Notes: generated by a model not told the origin, from the sequence alone. Numbered from the stretch's first letter, positions 1-13,438 are shown. The stretch is DNA of 64,000 nucleotides from Hoplostethus atlanticus (GCA_034670405.1 JAXDDX010000001.1:9717501-9781500), one strand, 5' to 3'. Numbers and translations are program-made.

Positions 1-5
1 AGGTT

Positions 6-9
6 AGAG

Positions 10-60
<51 letters not shown>
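6..60. repeat. (GA)n microsatellite
   Basis: About 23 uninterrupted GA units follow an imperfect gagagcga start. The + strand is polypurine. Confidence 0.95.
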
Positions 61-63
<3 letters not shown>

Positions 64-219
64 TTCAGTACAGCATGGTGGAGTTGATGCTGAAGCCAGC
101 AGAACAGGCCTGGTCATTTGTAAACAGGCAACGATGCAGGCCAGGTGTGTGAGCATATGTACCAATGAGCAGGGGAGGAAACAGGGGAGAGGGAGGGAGT
201 CAGATGAGAGAGGGAAGAT

Positions 220-238
220 GGGGGTGGGGGTGGGGGGG
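220..238 (+). repeat. G-rich tract, quadruplex-capable
   Basis: Three runs of five to seven G separated by single T residues, following a gggaggg-containing purine stretch. Confidence 0.7.
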
Positions 239-1492
239 AGGAGAGGGAGTATCTAATTAGGGTGAATTTACAGTGCCCTGTGCCAAATGGCTAAAATGGC
301 CAACTGGGCACAGAGATTTATTACTGGGTTAAATCAGGTTGTCTAGCGTGGTTTGGTGAGACCACCTGCAGCTGTCAATTGTCACAATGATTATTATGAC
401 TGTGGAGTAAGACATTAACGCAACACCACCACACAAACACACAGTGCAACAATACACTGCTACAGATGCAGGCTCACGAAGAGAAACCAATATTCTTTTG
501 TATTTAGGACAATATCAATTGAGTGAAGTGAGTGAGTAAGAATGATGCTTGAGCCCATTTAACATGAATCAATGAACCACTGGACAGAAGGTTTCCAGAG
601 CGAGGAGCCTTTGCCTCCATTTGCATCAGTATCCTTGATCAAATCTGCAAGGTAAACAGGTTTGGAACCTGATGGGGGATATTAAACTTGCAGATTGAGC
701 CTGACTTTCCCCCTGCAGGCTTGTCTGGGGCTTGGGGCTGGGGTTTGGGCCTCTGCGTTTGACTCTCGCTGCTGAGAGCAAGGACGTGGCACAGCGAGCC
801 AGCCCTTAGCAGCCATACTTTCATGGTCGGTTTCCATTTAAATATCTGACTGACAGGGAACATGGCGCCATTAAGGCGTCCCGGGGGCCCGGCATAGGAG
901 GAGGAAATGGGCAGATAAAACCCCCCAGGGGAGAGGAGGGGGTGAGAGGAGGGCCATGCCGCCTACACAGCCTTTAACACTGGGACAAGCTCTTAAAACT
1001 GTATAGGCGCCGCTCCATCCATCCTGTCCTCCATCCCTCCACACCCAAAACAACCTTGTCCTTCTGGAACAAAAGCAGGATTTATCTAGCATGACTTACA
1101 GCTCCTACCTGACTTTCTCTATTGGCAGGAGGTCGTAGAGCGTGTATGAGTGCGTATGAATGAGTGTGTGTTCACATAAAACAGTAAAAGAACCCTACCG
1201 CAAGATTCCTCCGTGCCGTCGCTATTATAACTGTTGAACATTTAATACCTAAGAGACACACCGGGGGCCCAGTTAACATCAGTAAAGATGTTACGTACAG
1301 CGAAGCAGTGTTAACTATGTTAAGCTGCAGCCTGCTGGGTCAGGAATCTGGCTGTGGATGCTGCCAGGCCTAGAGGTTAAGTGGCTGTCAGAGTGGGTGA
1401 AACACAGCAGTGAAATGGCCCTGACACGCAGCTACCAGCCAACCAGCTAGCCAGGCAGGACGGTGGCACCAAGCAGTGAGAGAAGAGAAAAT

Positions 1493-1495
<3 letters not shown>

Positions 1496-1542
<47 letters not shown>
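1496..1542. repeat. (GA)n microsatellite
   Basis: About 23 GA units. The overlapping 148-residue and 90-residue open frames are repeat translations. Confidence 0.95.
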
Positions 1543-1543
<1 letters not shown>

Positions 1544-1659
1544 GGGGAGGATTATCTGCCAGTGATATACTTTTACCTCTTCACTTCCTACTCTTCGGCT
1601 TCCACAGGCTGCCCTCCCCCCCCTGCCACCCTCCGTACTGCCAGGCTCAATAAGGGTCA

Positions 1660-1850
1660 AGCCCTTGCCTTCCTCCTTAGGAGCTCATTTGCATCCCGCC
1701 GGCAAACAGCCAGTCAGGGCTTTTTCAAAGAGGCTGCTAATCCAATCAGATTGCTCATCTGTGAGGCCTTATCGCCACGGACACCGGCTTCCGCGGCAAC
1801 CACATCACAGGGCATCACGGGGCTGCTGGCCGTGATTGGTGGAGACAGAG
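1660..1850. promoter_or_regulatory. Candidate conserved non-coding element with octamer and CCAAT motifs
   Basis: A repeat-free block within otherwise repetitive intron. It contains the POU octamer ATTTGCAT (1687-1694), a CCAAT box in tccaatcag (1742), and an inverted CCAAT (gattggtgg near 1834). Conservation cannot be measured here; the call rests on motif content and lack of repeats. Confidence 0.3.
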
Positions 1851-2377
1851 AGTCAGAGGGAGGTAGGCATCACAAGGCTTCAGCCTGGCTGGGAGTTAGC
1901 TCGGAGTGACAGTCGGAGAGCAGGGAAGACTCCGCCAACACTTCCCATGTTATGACTGCTGCCCCGGGAATGGCTCAGATTCATATTGGGTGTGAAATAC
2001 GAATTACACCAGTAGAATTCCATCTTTATCTACTGCTGAGCACGGCGCTAGGGAGCTGTGTGGTGGTGGGTAAATACTGTAAACTGCGCTAGTTAGCTGG
2101 TGCTCTGTTAGGAAAAGGGAAAGACCCAAACACAATTTGTGTGTAACGTACCTTTTGGTTGATGAACGCATTTCAGGTCAAGAAGCATGAAAAAGATAAA
2201 AGAAAATGTATAATTAGATCAATATATAATAAAAAAACACACAAAACACCTTGAAAACACACACAGAGCACCGTCTAAAAACAAATGAACGGCTATAAGA
2301 ACTGATGTATATACCCTTCAGCCCCAAAGGGAGGCAGACAAACCTTGCTTGTGTAGGTTAATGTCTAACTTTCAGCA

Positions 2378-2378
<1 letters not shown>

Positions 2379-2413
<35 letters not shown>
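2379..2413. repeat. (CA)n microsatellite
   Basis: About 17 perfect units. Confidence 0.95.
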
Positions 2414-2415
<2 letters not shown>

Positions 2416-3525
2416 GCCATATCACCAGTACAACAGTGGCCACAAGAGTAAAAACACAGTTTGCTCATTCAGGTATGTGCGCTACAGAGGTGAGCTGGCT
2501 GTGAGAGTGACTTTGTGTCCAGGGACACAGTGGGACATAAAGGGACATGGAGGGACGTAAAGGTACAAGGGGACAGGGGGAACAGCTTGGCCGTCCTTGC
2601 ACAGAATCCCACAGAGACCACGGTCCCATCCGTCTCTCCTTCTCTGCTCTGGCTATTCCTCTGTTCTTCCCATCTCTCCCTTCCTGTTCCTTCCTCCCAT
2701 CCTCCCTCTCTGCCTCTTGCTGCCGGCCCTACCCGCCCTCCACCCCCCCACACACACACACACACCCTCCCTCATTGTCTCGCTCTCACACTTGCTCTCA
2801 ACCCTGCTGGTGTCACTATTAGCAGCATCAAATCGGGATCACATGGCTGCTGAGGTATGGAGGCCGATTCAATGGAGCGTGACACACAAAGACGTCCATA
2901 TACCCCGCCGCCATCACTTCCTTCTGCCATCCCCCACCCTCCCCCTCAATAATTCTCTCTCCCTCCTTTTCCCATCCCTTCCTGATCATTAGCTTGGAAT
3001 GCAGCCAGATTGGATTTACCTCCTTACTAACGGTATTTTTTCCAACATATCCTCCTCTTGCACTCACTGCAGTCCAGTATATGAAGAGTTTCAATTCAAG
3101 AAGCTACACAACTGAAATCCATCACTATAAAATATAGATGGATCTTCAAAATGTTAGTTCTTGGTATGTCAGGTTTAACTGAGCTTAAATGAACTTTTCA
3201 AACGGTGGATATATGAATTTGGAGTGGAACCACCGCTTGTTGGTTGCGTGACCTGCTCCTTGTCCCAGCCCTGGCAGACCATTAGACCTGGAGCAAGGAG
3301 TCAGAGAGGTGAGACAGGAAGAAAGAGGAGAAGGAGGAGGAGGAGGAGACAGAGGTGGATCTATAACAGCTCTCCAAGCTGAGGGCTGCTACAGGAGAGG
3401 TAGCTACAGTATGGATTCAACCCATCCCTCTCTCCCTCTCTCCCTCTCTCCCTCTCTCCTTTTGTGTCCCGGTGCACTGTGTGTATATGGGTGCATGTGT
3501 AAAGTATGTTTGTGTGCATGTGTGA

Positions 3526-3528
<3 letters not shown>

Positions 3529-3560
<32 letters not shown>
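3529..3560. repeat. (TG)16 microsatellite
   Basis: Perfect TG run preceded by imperfect gtgtgcatgtgtg sequence from 3479. Confidence 0.95.
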
Positions 3561-3561
<1 letters not shown>

Positions 3562-4444
3562 TGTGGCCAGCGCCTGCGATAAGACTGTGGTAGTAGTGGT
3601 CCTGCGAGGGACCTAAGGCCCTGTTCTCCTGATTAGTCATTTATCAGGCCTGGCAGCCCAGACCCACCATAATCACTCTTCTCTCACCCCCTCCTCCTTT
3701 TCCTCCTCTCTGCTGATCCCCCTCTATCCCTCTAGATCTCCCCTGTATCCACCCGTACAACAATGCTCTCCATCCCCCATCGTACGTACATATCCAACCT
3801 CTATCCAAACTGCAGCCCCTCCATCCACCTTGTATTGTGCTCATAGAGCCTCTACAGTCCTCTGTCTCTATGTGTGTCTATCATAAGCCCCCATTTCTTC
3901 CCCTCTTCAGAAGCTCCGGTTCCTTTCTCTCTCGTTCTGACTTTGTTGTGGCTGAGCTAAAGAGCAAAAACCTAAAGCAAAAGAAAGAATTTCCAATTTG
4001 TGCTTCAACAAAGTGTTTGAATTTGAGAGCTGGGGGCTGAGACGGCGCTGTCTGAGGCTGGAGAAGAGAAGAGGGGTAAATGATGAAAGAAAAAAAAAAG
4101 GGGAGGGCAAGTGACCTCCGGAGTGACAGGAGGGCCTCCCTATCAACCCGGGCCCCCACGCTCCCCAGCCCTGCCATGTCAACAGAGGGGGATTAGGGTA
4201 CCAAACTCATAGAGGACGCCGAAATGAGTTAATGTAGTTAACCACCTGCTTCTTCTCAACCCGCCTTTCCCCCGGTTGGGAGAAATTGGAAAAGCCGTCT
4301 AGCCAAGAAGAGGGAATGTAATCTGGAATATGCAGACCGGTGGATACGGAGACATGAAAGGATTGTCCTCCTGCTCCCCATGCCGCTTTTCCCATTTCTT
4401 CACCCATCCTACCATCGTTCCCTCTCCCTCCCTATCTCTCTCTT

Positions 4445-4672
4445 GGGGGGAGGGGGCGGTGGGGGGAGAGAAGAAAAAGAGTGAAACGCAGACAGAAAAA
4501 AAAAAAGAAATGTAAAAACATATACAGAGAAGGTTGAACACGAGGCGTAAAAGGGGGGGGGGGGGAAACAACAAATCAAAAGAAGGAAAGTGAGGAAAAA
4601 AGGAGATATATAACGGGGGCACAAAGATATGGGGTAAGAGAACAAAGCAAATGTGTGTGTGTGTGTGTGTGT
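4445..4672. repeat. G-rich tracts and (TG)10
   Basis: G-rich runs at 4445-4466 (ggggggagggggcgg then tgggggg), a G13 run at 4553-4565 and a TG run at 4652-4672, with purine-rich sequence between. Confidence 0.85.
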
Positions 4673-4927
4673 TATTACCGTGTATGACAGCTGTTTGAAC
4701 CCCCAGGGAGATAACAGCTGGGACTCCGCTGCAAACACACACTCCTCTACATCCCTCACTTCATCTCTCCTTAACCATCTCCATATCCCTCCATCCCTGG
4801 CCTCATCTCGTCCTCTCAGCCTCTCTTTCTCACTTCATTCATTTAATTTGATCCCCCTGCTCATATCTCCTCCTCTGGCCTGCCTCGCTCCCTATTCATA
4901 ATATGTTCTCATCTCATTCCTTGTTTT

Positions 4928-4953
4928 TCTCTCTCTCTCTCTCTCTCTCTCTC
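4928..4953. repeat. (TC)13 microsatellite
   Basis: Perfect TC run. The surrounding 4400-5030 is strand-biased toward purine and then pyrimidine. Confidence 0.95.
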
Positions 4954-5469
4954 CACACATTCATTCTTCCTTTCAAATCTGTCATGTTTCCCATGCCTCC
5001 TCCCCCCCCTCCTCCTCTTCGTCACAGAGGATGGCAGGACAGGTTAAAGATACCATCCGGAATTTATTCAGTCGTATTGATTTTGGGGTACGTTCCACGT
5101 CGTGTTTGAGTTTGACTTCTTTCTGAAGCTTTCTTGACAAATCATATCTGTAACCGAACCATTTAGAGCTACAATACAAATGTAAAACTCACGTTTAGCA
5201 ATAGCATGCCATCAGTCTCTGTCCAGGCTCGATCGTTGCCATAGTGACAAAATGTGTTTGATCTAATACATCTCCATGTAAACAAAGCGAGTGGTAGGGT
5301 GACAGTGTTTAGACAAAGGGTACCATACTACAATTACAGACTGGGCCTTCAACCACCACACCCCCCCCCCACCCCGACTGTGTCTCTTTATAGAGCAGAC
5401 TGTGTAATAGGGGCTCTCTTATAAAACACAGCGCCCTGTCACACACACATTACTCAGCCCACCGCCCCT

Positions 5470-5720
5470 TTAAATGATCCAAAGATGTATGAGGCCATCT
5501 GCGGGCCGCAATTAAATACCTACCCCTTTAATTCAGCTGCATGCTACATTACCGCCCTCCGTCCAAGGCCCGGTACACTGGTTATAGGACGGCATGAAGT
5601 CACACCATTCAGTACAAATGTCCATTTTAACAAGCCATTGACTCCTAACGTCTTATTTTTCTTGAAAGAAGTGCGAAACATCTGCGGACGTGGTGGGACA
5701 TATCCACTTGTTTCAGAAAT
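5470..5720. promoter_or_regulatory. Candidate conserved non-coding element
   Basis: Repeat-free block with a TTTAAATG start, gcaattaaatacc, cctttaattcagctgcatg and a tight mix of AT-rich homeodomain-like cores. Nothing coding is recognised; an 87-residue frame here has no family resemblance. Confidence 0.3.
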
Positions 5721-6224
5721 GTTCTTGAATCACGTGACTTTATCTTGATAGTAGTGGAGTGATCAAAAAGAGGATATTGTTAACTGGTTCAAGAAAAGTG
5801 ACATTGCATTAGAAACAAGATTATGTCACCCCATTGGCAGATTCACTTACTGGTTTTAAGGAAAAGAAGATTTTAAGAGTGAATATAACACTAACTGACT
5901 ATAATTCTCACCTCTGGCTTTCATTCACAAATTTAAACACTCAGAGGAATGAGAGACGAAGCTCATCCCCCAGCCCACAGGCGAGAGGATGTTCAATGAT
6001 AAAAGCGCTGCTGATGTTCCTCATACATCCATGAGCATCTGATACAGCAGTCCATCCTTTCTGCTTCCCCTCCTCCTTCAACTCTTTTCCTCCCCCTGAC
6101 AGTTAGCGATCAGGGAAGGGAGGAAGCGGTTCATGAAAACAGACTGCTGTTTGACACATGCTCTCCCTTTCTCTCATTTCATATCGCTGCAATCTAACGG
6201 CGTTTTATTCTCAGGCTCATAATA

Positions 6225-6601
6225 GTCTCTCTCTCTCTCTCTCTCTCTCCTTCTCCTGTTTCTCCTCTTAAAGATCATTCCCTGTCTCTCCCTCGCCTTC
6301 TCTCTCTTTCTCCCTCAGTCTGAATGTATTTTGCTAAATTGTCTCTCCCTGTACCGCCATCCCTCGTCCATTGACTGCTCCGGCCTTGTCTCCGAGCGCT
6401 AATTGTCTCATTCTGAGGACTTAAGGATGCTAGATAGGCGCTAGATGTGTTAAAGAGACAGACTGTGAAGCCAGTGTGTGACGGGTAAATTACATCCCTG
6501 GCCTTTCTGTGGTTGGTAAGACACTTAATAAGCTCTCAATGTGTTCAACAGCTAGGTGAATAGTTCACTGGCTGCACTGCTGAAGCTGAATAGCTCTCTA
6601 A

Positions 6602-6647
<46 letters not shown>

Positions 6648-6798
6648 TGTTTGTATTCTCAGTGCAGGCGACCCGGCGTTCTTCCCAGTGACAGGATCGG
6701 GGCAGATCAGCGCTCACTTACAGAACAACTCACCTGAGGAAAAACTCTCCTCTCCTCTCAGCACCTCACCCTTTTCTCTTTCTGTCTTTTGACTCCTC

Positions 6799-6831
<33 letters not shown>
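6225..6831. repeat. Cluster of (TC)n and (TG)21 microsatellites
   Basis: TC run at 6225-6249, TG run of 21 units at 6605-6646 and TC run at 6803-6831. The sequence between (6250-6600) is unremarkable intron. Confidence 0.93.
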
Positions 6832-6835
<4 letters not shown>

Positions 6836-7040
6836 CCTCTGTCTCTGACCCAGACAGAGATCCCCCTGAGCTACTGTACTCAGCTCTACCTCTCCCCTTT
6901 CTTTTTTGGTTTTCATTCTCTAACCCTATCTGTCTCTTTTTATATCATGCTCTCTGTAAAGATGCCCTGTGGGAGGGCGGTATCTAACAAACACAACCTC
7001 ACACACACCGACCGTACAAGCTTACACTGACATGCAAGTG

Positions 7041-7155
7041 CACACACACACACACACACACACACATGCATCACCTGCAAAACTACCTTCCACCATAAAG
7101 GCTTCATGGAGACCAGTTATAGGTTATATATATATATATATTCTCCCTCTCTCAT

Positions 7156-7232
<77 letters not shown>
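7041..7232. repeat. Compound microsatellite: (CA)13, then (TA)n(TC)n(CA)n
   Basis: CA run at 7041-7066. A TA run near 7125-7141 is followed by a TC run at 7160-7188 that passes directly into a CA run of about 22 units ending at 7232. Confidence 0.95.
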
Positions 7233-7233
<1 letters not shown>

Positions 7234-7574
7234 CCCTACCAAATGCTCTATTTTCTGCTGCTGTGCGGTGATTTATGAAAGGTGTTTCTCACAGTAGGCA
7301 GATAGTGCTGTTTGGAATGCTTCATTTCATAAATCTATTCTCCATTCTCCTTTCTCTGCACCCCCTCTTTCGCCTCCTCTCTCGTATTTCCTCTTTTCTC
7401 CCCTGTGCAGGACTCCCTCAGCCTCTGTTGACACACACAGTGTGTGTGTATATGAATGAGTGAGTGTATGGATGGGGAGGGGGAAGAGAGACATAAGTAG
7501 GCTTTGTCTGCAGTCGGGGTAATGATGCAGGAACAACCAAAGCCCCTGCAAAAGCCCCATTCTCTAGGGGTCTC

Positions 7575-7799
7575 TCTCTCTCTCTCTCTCGCTCTCCTTC
7601 CCTCCCTGCTGCCCCCACTCTATCTCTCTCTCTCTCTCACACACACACACGCACACGCCTGGCACAGAGAGTCAAGCAGCGTTAAGTTGTGTAAACAAAA
7701 GCGAGGCACCCACTGAGATCCAACTCCCCAATGAAGTCCCACATCACACTAATACGCACACACACATTAATAACTTAATTTGATAGAGCGGTTTCCTCA

Positions 7800-7827
<28 letters not shown>
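7575..7827. repeat. (TC)n, (TC)n(AC)n and (CA)13 microsatellites
   Basis: TC run near 7572-7590, compound TC/AC at 7624-7656 and CA run at 7800-7827. Confidence 0.9.
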
Positions 7828-7830
<3 letters not shown>

Positions 7831-8202
7831 GGGGCCAGAAAACAGTACAGAGGTGAGTGGATGTGAGGAATAATAAAACAGTAAAACACAGAGCAGTAAA
7901 TGTGATCAGTGACGGAGAGAAAGAAAAAAAAGAAAAATATCTCATCAACAGAAGGGAAAGGGTTCTTGTTGTTATAACACCCATGGATGGATTATCCACA
8001 TAGCACAAGTGTGTTACGCAATCCATACAAAATACTCAATGTGGCCAAAATAGCAACAAATGTGCTAATTTATCTCCACCCAAACAGGACCACCAATTTT
8101 AGGGGGCCCTTGATGGTGTGGGGCCCTGGCGTGTGATGCCTTATATGTCCAGCAAATGATCTATCTGTGCTAATTGTACTGTGCTGGTGGAAAGAACTTG
8201 GA

Positions 8203-8239
8203 AGTGCAGTTTCTAGTAGTGCAGTTTCTAGTAGTGCAG
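8203..8239 (+). repeat. 15-bp tandem duplication
   Basis: The unit agtgcagtttctagt occurs twice in direct succession, followed by a partial third agtgcag. Confidence 0.9.
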
Positions 8240-8373
8240 CACAGGCAGGCAGCCTCCACCACAGTGTGTGTGTGTGTTCTGGGCTCATCATGACCGCGGG
8301 TCATCAGATAGTGGCAATGGTGAACTTGGTGGGGAAACACTTCTTAAGAGGACAACTCTACATCTCCTGCGGC

Positions 8374-8378
<5 letters not shown>

Positions 8379-8410
<32 letters not shown>

Positions 8411-8464
8411 TGGGAAAGAGACAGAGAAGGAGAGGGAGGAAGAGAGAGAGAGAGAGAGAGAGAG
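8379..8464. repeat. (TG)15 then (GA)n microsatellites
   Basis: TG run at 8379-8409 and GA run at 8441-8464 with purine-rich sequence between. Confidence 0.93.
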
Positions 8465-9149
8465 GGAGGGAGAAAGAGATGGGGGCCACAGTGTAGATAA
8501 GGCAGTCTTGTTCCTTATTTATGTCTTATTATAGCTACAGCGGGGCCAGGCCACAGACACAGTCACCGGGGACACAATGATGAACTACTCGACAAGACAG
8601 GCTGCTCACTCCTGGGAAGACACACTCCCACTATTCCCCTCTCCTCCACTCCTTCGCCTCCTTCCTTAACACTTCCCTCTCCCGTTTGTTTTTAACCCTT
8701 CTCTCTCTCTCTCCCTTTCAACAACCTCATTCTGTCTTTCCCTCCTCCTCCTCCTCCTCTGGTGCTGAATCCTACGTACTGATTCATCTCAACTCTTCTC
8801 TTCTCTTGTCCCATCACCCTAACCCTCTCTGGAAGTCCTCTCTGGGTTTTCCGGCACTCGGGGCAGAGAGGACGGAAGGGTAAACAGGGAGTAACCCAGT
8901 CAGGTGGAACACCGGGCGGGTGCCATGATTAAGATATCTTGTCCTGTCATTTCTCTCTCTCTCTCTCACACACACTCTCTCTTGCTACCTCTCTCTTTCC
9001 AGTTCCACCCCTTCGGTTGTTTCTAATCCTTTCTTCTCTCTCTCCCTCTCCGGTGGGGTGACCCGGAGAGGTGGATGTGACTGAGCTCATTACCTGCCTT
9101 AATGAGAAGACTGTACCACTGAGACAGCAGCTGCAACTTACCTGAACAT

Positions 9150-9252
9150 TACACACACACACACACACACACAGAAAATACATACGCAAATACACTTGAG
9201 AGAAAGAGAGAGAGAGAGAGAGAGTTAGACAGACAGACAGACAGACAGACAG
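9150..9252. repeat. (CA)12, (GA)n and (AGAC)6 microsatellites
   Basis: CA at 9150-9173, GA at 9205-9224 and an agac tetranucleotide run at 9227-9252. Confidence 0.93.
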
Positions 9253-9496
9253 TGAAAGAGATATGAAGGAAGGAGCTGTGTGAACTCTCCCAGGCTGGTT
9301 GATACGGCCGACTCTGTATCTTAGTTGTTGTTTTATGGAATTACCCTTGTACCAACATGCTCTTCCTGTGAGTAAAGCGTTTTTTTTTGCCTGGTTCAGG
9401 AAAATTAATGTCTATGAGCGCAATACAATCCATCATAGGCTGAAAGCAGAGGTCATTCAGGAAATGATAGCAGGCAAGATAGGCCTCTCCTTCATG

Positions 9497-9527
<31 letters not shown>

Positions 9528-9550
9528 TAGAGAGAGAGAGAGAGAGAGAG
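9497..9550. repeat. (CA)12 and (GA)10
   Basis: Adjacent CA (9497-9521) and GA (9530-9550) runs separated by gacacta. Confidence 0.93.
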
Positions 9551-9927
9551 TAAGGAGGATATAGGAGCATGGGGGGCATAGGATCCTTGAATCTCTAAAC
9601 CTATCCCCACTGTACTCTTTGACTTTGCTAAGTTAGAGAAGGTAAGAAGAAGCAGAAGAAAGTTGCTATATGTTTGAGCGTGTGGCTTCTATAGATGTGA
9701 TGATATGGGATTTTGTAACTTGTAACTTTCACGCAACAGTTGACTGCTGACGGCGTCACCAGCTCTGTACGGTGCGGACCACTTCCCGACCATCGATGAA
9801 CGACTTAAATATGAAATTGCAAATCATGTCCTGTTCTCTAATATTGATAATAATACTGTCATAACCACATGCCACTGTCGTAACGTCCCATAGCTTCATC
9901 TCTCACGGGGAATCATGGAGGTCAAGG

Positions 9928-9928
<1 letters not shown>

Positions 9929-9966
<38 letters not shown>
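9929..9966. repeat. (CA)19 microsatellite
   Basis: Perfect run. Confidence 0.95.
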
Positions 9967-9969
<3 letters not shown>

Positions 9970-10481
9970 TCAGTACTGCGTCCTTCTCATCCTTCTCCTA
10001 CATGTGAAGTTGTTGACAGATTAATCACATGCATTAATTATTGACAGTAACCTCAATGTGAAAAGCAAACATCCGTCACCCGCACCCTGTTTCAAATCAT
10101 TTATACCTTCCCTACATGGATAATCATATGGCTATTGATCACCGCACACCTACTAGCAGCACAAGGGCGTATTGATAACACATACACGCGAGCAGCCTTA
10201 CATTCCAGATGAGCCAGGGAGAGGATGAAGTAGAGGAAGGAACTGAAAACCATCTCGAGCGGCTAACACATCTGAGGTTTCATGAAACACACAAACACGC
10301 CTGCGTGCACGTGTACACACACACACACACACCCACGCTGTCCTACATAGCACAGCAGAAACTGGCATGCAGCAGGTTGAAAAGTGTTTCTGTGAGAGGA
10401 TGACATGAAAAGGTATGGATAGAGGGACATGTTGACATGGAAATAACTAAGCCACGTCCTAAAACTGGACAGATGACGGTC

Positions 10482-10496
10482 TCTCTCTCTCTCCCT

Positions 10497-10527
<31 letters not shown>

Positions 10528-10720
10528 CTCTCTGATAGATGGAGAGAGGGGGTTTATCTGTCTGACAGTGTGAAGGATGTGTGGTCAGGTTCTACTCTGA
10601 TGCTCTTGTCCTCTTAGTAAATCAGCCTTCACTGTTGTCACCTGGTCGACCCATGGTCACACATCACTGGTGTCACCTTTCAATGGTGTCAAAATCCCCC
10701 CCCCACACACCCCCATCACA

Positions 10721-10754
<34 letters not shown>
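10482..10754. repeat. (TC)n tract and (CA)16
   Basis: Interrupted TC tract at 10482-10533; C8 run plus CA run at 10694-10754. Confidence 0.9.
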
Positions 10755-10755
<1 letters not shown>

Positions 10756-10839
10756 GTCCAGATCATATGGTTTCCGTTTCCTAAGCCAATGGCACAAAGA
10801 CACACTGAAACTGGAGTGAATGAGGAAACCACTGAACAC

Positions 10840-12240
10840 ATGAATGACATCTGATGTTAAAAAAAGGACCTTTGGTACTTTGGTACAGTCGCCAATAAGA
10901 TTTCACCCTGAGAAACGTCCTATTCCTGTTGTCGATGTCCTCCACTTCACCTTAACAGAAGCTGTATTCAGCAACATAAGCCATGAATAAAGACACCAGC
11001 TGGGTTATCTACTGTACTCAGTTTATCTCTGCCAATATCACTGTGAAATAAATTATCCAAGTACCAGAAAATGTGCAAAAATGTATGATTTTTTCCATCT
11101 CTGAAAGGGTCAATACAATTTTTTCAGAGTGCAAATTAAAATAAAATTAAAATTGTATTTATACTGCTTTGAGTGTGACCATTGCATTTCTGGGGTCGCT
11201 CTAAAAAATGTAACTTGATGATGAGTTGGAATTTATCCCCTAAAAAGCCATTAGATGCAACCAGTTGTGAAATCAAATATAATGCGAAGACGACAGAAAG
11301 AAAACAGCATTTACAAGCTTTCAGGTGAGGAGAGGAAGTCATTCAAGAAGCTAGCCTTTCTTTCTACTTTTCCCAACAGAATCCTTTACTTCTAATGACT
11401 GAACAACAATTTATTCTTGCAAAATAACAATAAATTTAATTTTAAAAAGTCTGTATAATATTGTCTTGTCTCTTTCATAAACCCTTTCAGAACTCTTTTG
11501 GGGTACATGTATTGCGCCATACCTCTCTAAGTGGTACTCAGTAATCTATCCATGCTGCAGATAATCACAATGATGGGAGAAGGTGAAGGGATCAATACCG
11601 CGCTCACACAAGATCTATTGCTCCCTGATCGATTTAACACTCCGATCAGCCTCTCTGATATCAACCACACTTCCTGTATGATGGCACTGCAGTCAGGACT
11701 GTAAAGTAAAGCCAGATATGAGGAAGAGGTGAGATATCTCATTCTGCCGCTACTTCCTGTCATCATCATCATCAAGTGTGGCGTGAAAAGTACAGCAGGC
11801 TAGTTTCTGTCTCTCTCATTGTGTTATTGTGAATGTGAAAGGGTCATTTTGGCTGAAAGTGTTGTTGGCATCCTGAGATAAAGCTACATCTTTTGATAAC
11901 TTTGTTTGAGGTTCACACCAGATTAGTTCAGGCAACACCCACTGAAGACGAACCCGTCCCACTCATGGCAACGACTGCATGCAGCAGAGTTAGTAACTTG
12001 AACCAGTGAAAAACTACAGCCAAAGGATTTAAAGCCAACGGGCCTCATTCATTCATATTTTCATATACTCCCATGTTCTCAACTTTTCATCAATGAAGCA
12101 ACGGAAAATTCAGTTCGAAAGCTACATGCAGTCAGAAATGTTTATGCTCCATGATAAACTAATAATTCCTCCTATAAAAATGACTGTGCCCTGATAAAGC
12201 TCTGACCTGTACCCTGCCCACTACAGTACGATGGTGCCAG
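10840..12240. other. AT-rich intron segment without identified genes
   Basis: A long stretch nearly free of microsatellites, AT-rich between 11040 and 11460, with a short catcatcatcatc trinucleotide run at 11761-11773. No open frame resembles a known protein. Its low repeat content is unusual for this window, but no specific feature can be named. Confidence 0.6.
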
Positions 12241-12502
12241 TTGCCATATGACTCTCCTTTCCCTCAAGCCATTCTTCCCATATGTATCCTTCAGGACACA
12301 GAGTCATATACTAACACCCTCCCCCTCCTCCCTCCTCCCCCCCCTCTCTGCCTCCCTCCCCTGGGCTCTCCTCTGTGATTGGAATGAAAGGTAATGGTCC
12401 TGAAAGAGGAAGAAAGGAGACTTTCCTCCGCTCTTATCTCTAACCCACGACAGTCAATGGAGCAAACTCTAGGATACACACACATGCAATCGGGCATGCC
12501 AG

Positions 12503-13060
12503 CACACACACACACACACACACAGTCAGAGTCATTCCTATGTACGCACACACATAAATAAACTGTATATCTACTGCAAGATGATGTTAGAATTAAAATT
12601 TGTTTAATTGTGAAACACATCAAAGGCAAAATACATCTCACATGAGGCATCTCAGATAAAAGAGTATAGTAATAGTAACAGTTTTGTCTCTTTGAAAGAA
12701 TACACATAAAGAAACTTGGGGAAGATGTAATGCTAAACAGATACAAAGTCATTTAATAGGAGCTTTAAAATATTCATAAATATTGAATTAATCATTTATA
12801 AAAGATCTTAAATTAACCACCGTCCTTGAAGTATTAGATGTGAGGAGCGAGCGAGAGAGACTGTGATAGAGAAAGAGAACGATAAAGAGTGGGCCCTCTA
12901 GACATTTTTCCTTCCCTATGCTAACATCTCCTCAGTCTGATGACTGAATAGTCACGTTTGATCCAGACAGAGGGATTCAACAGAGGCAGGAAATACCCCA
13001 GAACAGATATCACACACACACACACACTGATATCACACTGATATCACACACACACTGATG
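12503..13060. repeat. (CA)11 and a cactgatat-interspersed CA patch
   Basis: CA run at 12503-12524. At 13008-13060 short CA runs alternate with the motif ctgatatcac three times. The sequence between is AT-rich. Confidence 0.8.
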
Positions 13061-13222
13061 CACTAACACTGAGAGTCTTCATCACTGTAGAGTGGAGATC
13101 AAATATCAGGTTAACAGTTCAGCTGTGATGATGTCTAAAACCTTACAACTGATATCTGGTGAGGTGGATGTGGTGATGTCACTGATGATGTAATAATATC
13201 TGGACTATACATATACTGTGTT

Positions 13223-13258
13223 TGAGTGAGTGAGTGAGTGAGTGAGTGAGTGAGTGAG
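13223..13258. repeat. (GAGT)9 tetranucleotide microsatellite
   Basis: Nine near-perfect gagt units. Confidence 0.95.
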
Positions 13259-13401
13259 AGACAGAGGAGTTAAGGACAGTGAAAGCTGCTCTGGTCTCAT
13301 CCTCACCGCTGTTCTCGCTGACACAGCATCCTGCTACTGGAATCTAGCAGGTGACCTGAAACTATTCACTCACTTCCCCCGAAATCCCCCTGCGTTGGTG
13401 G

Positions 13402-13404
<3 letters not shown>

Positions 13405-13438
<34 letters not shown>

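Noticed and set aside
12291-12752. 153-residue frame on the minus strand
   Set aside because: Includes a TG-derived Cys-Val run and a Gly/Arg-rich segment from a C-rich tract; no family resemblance.
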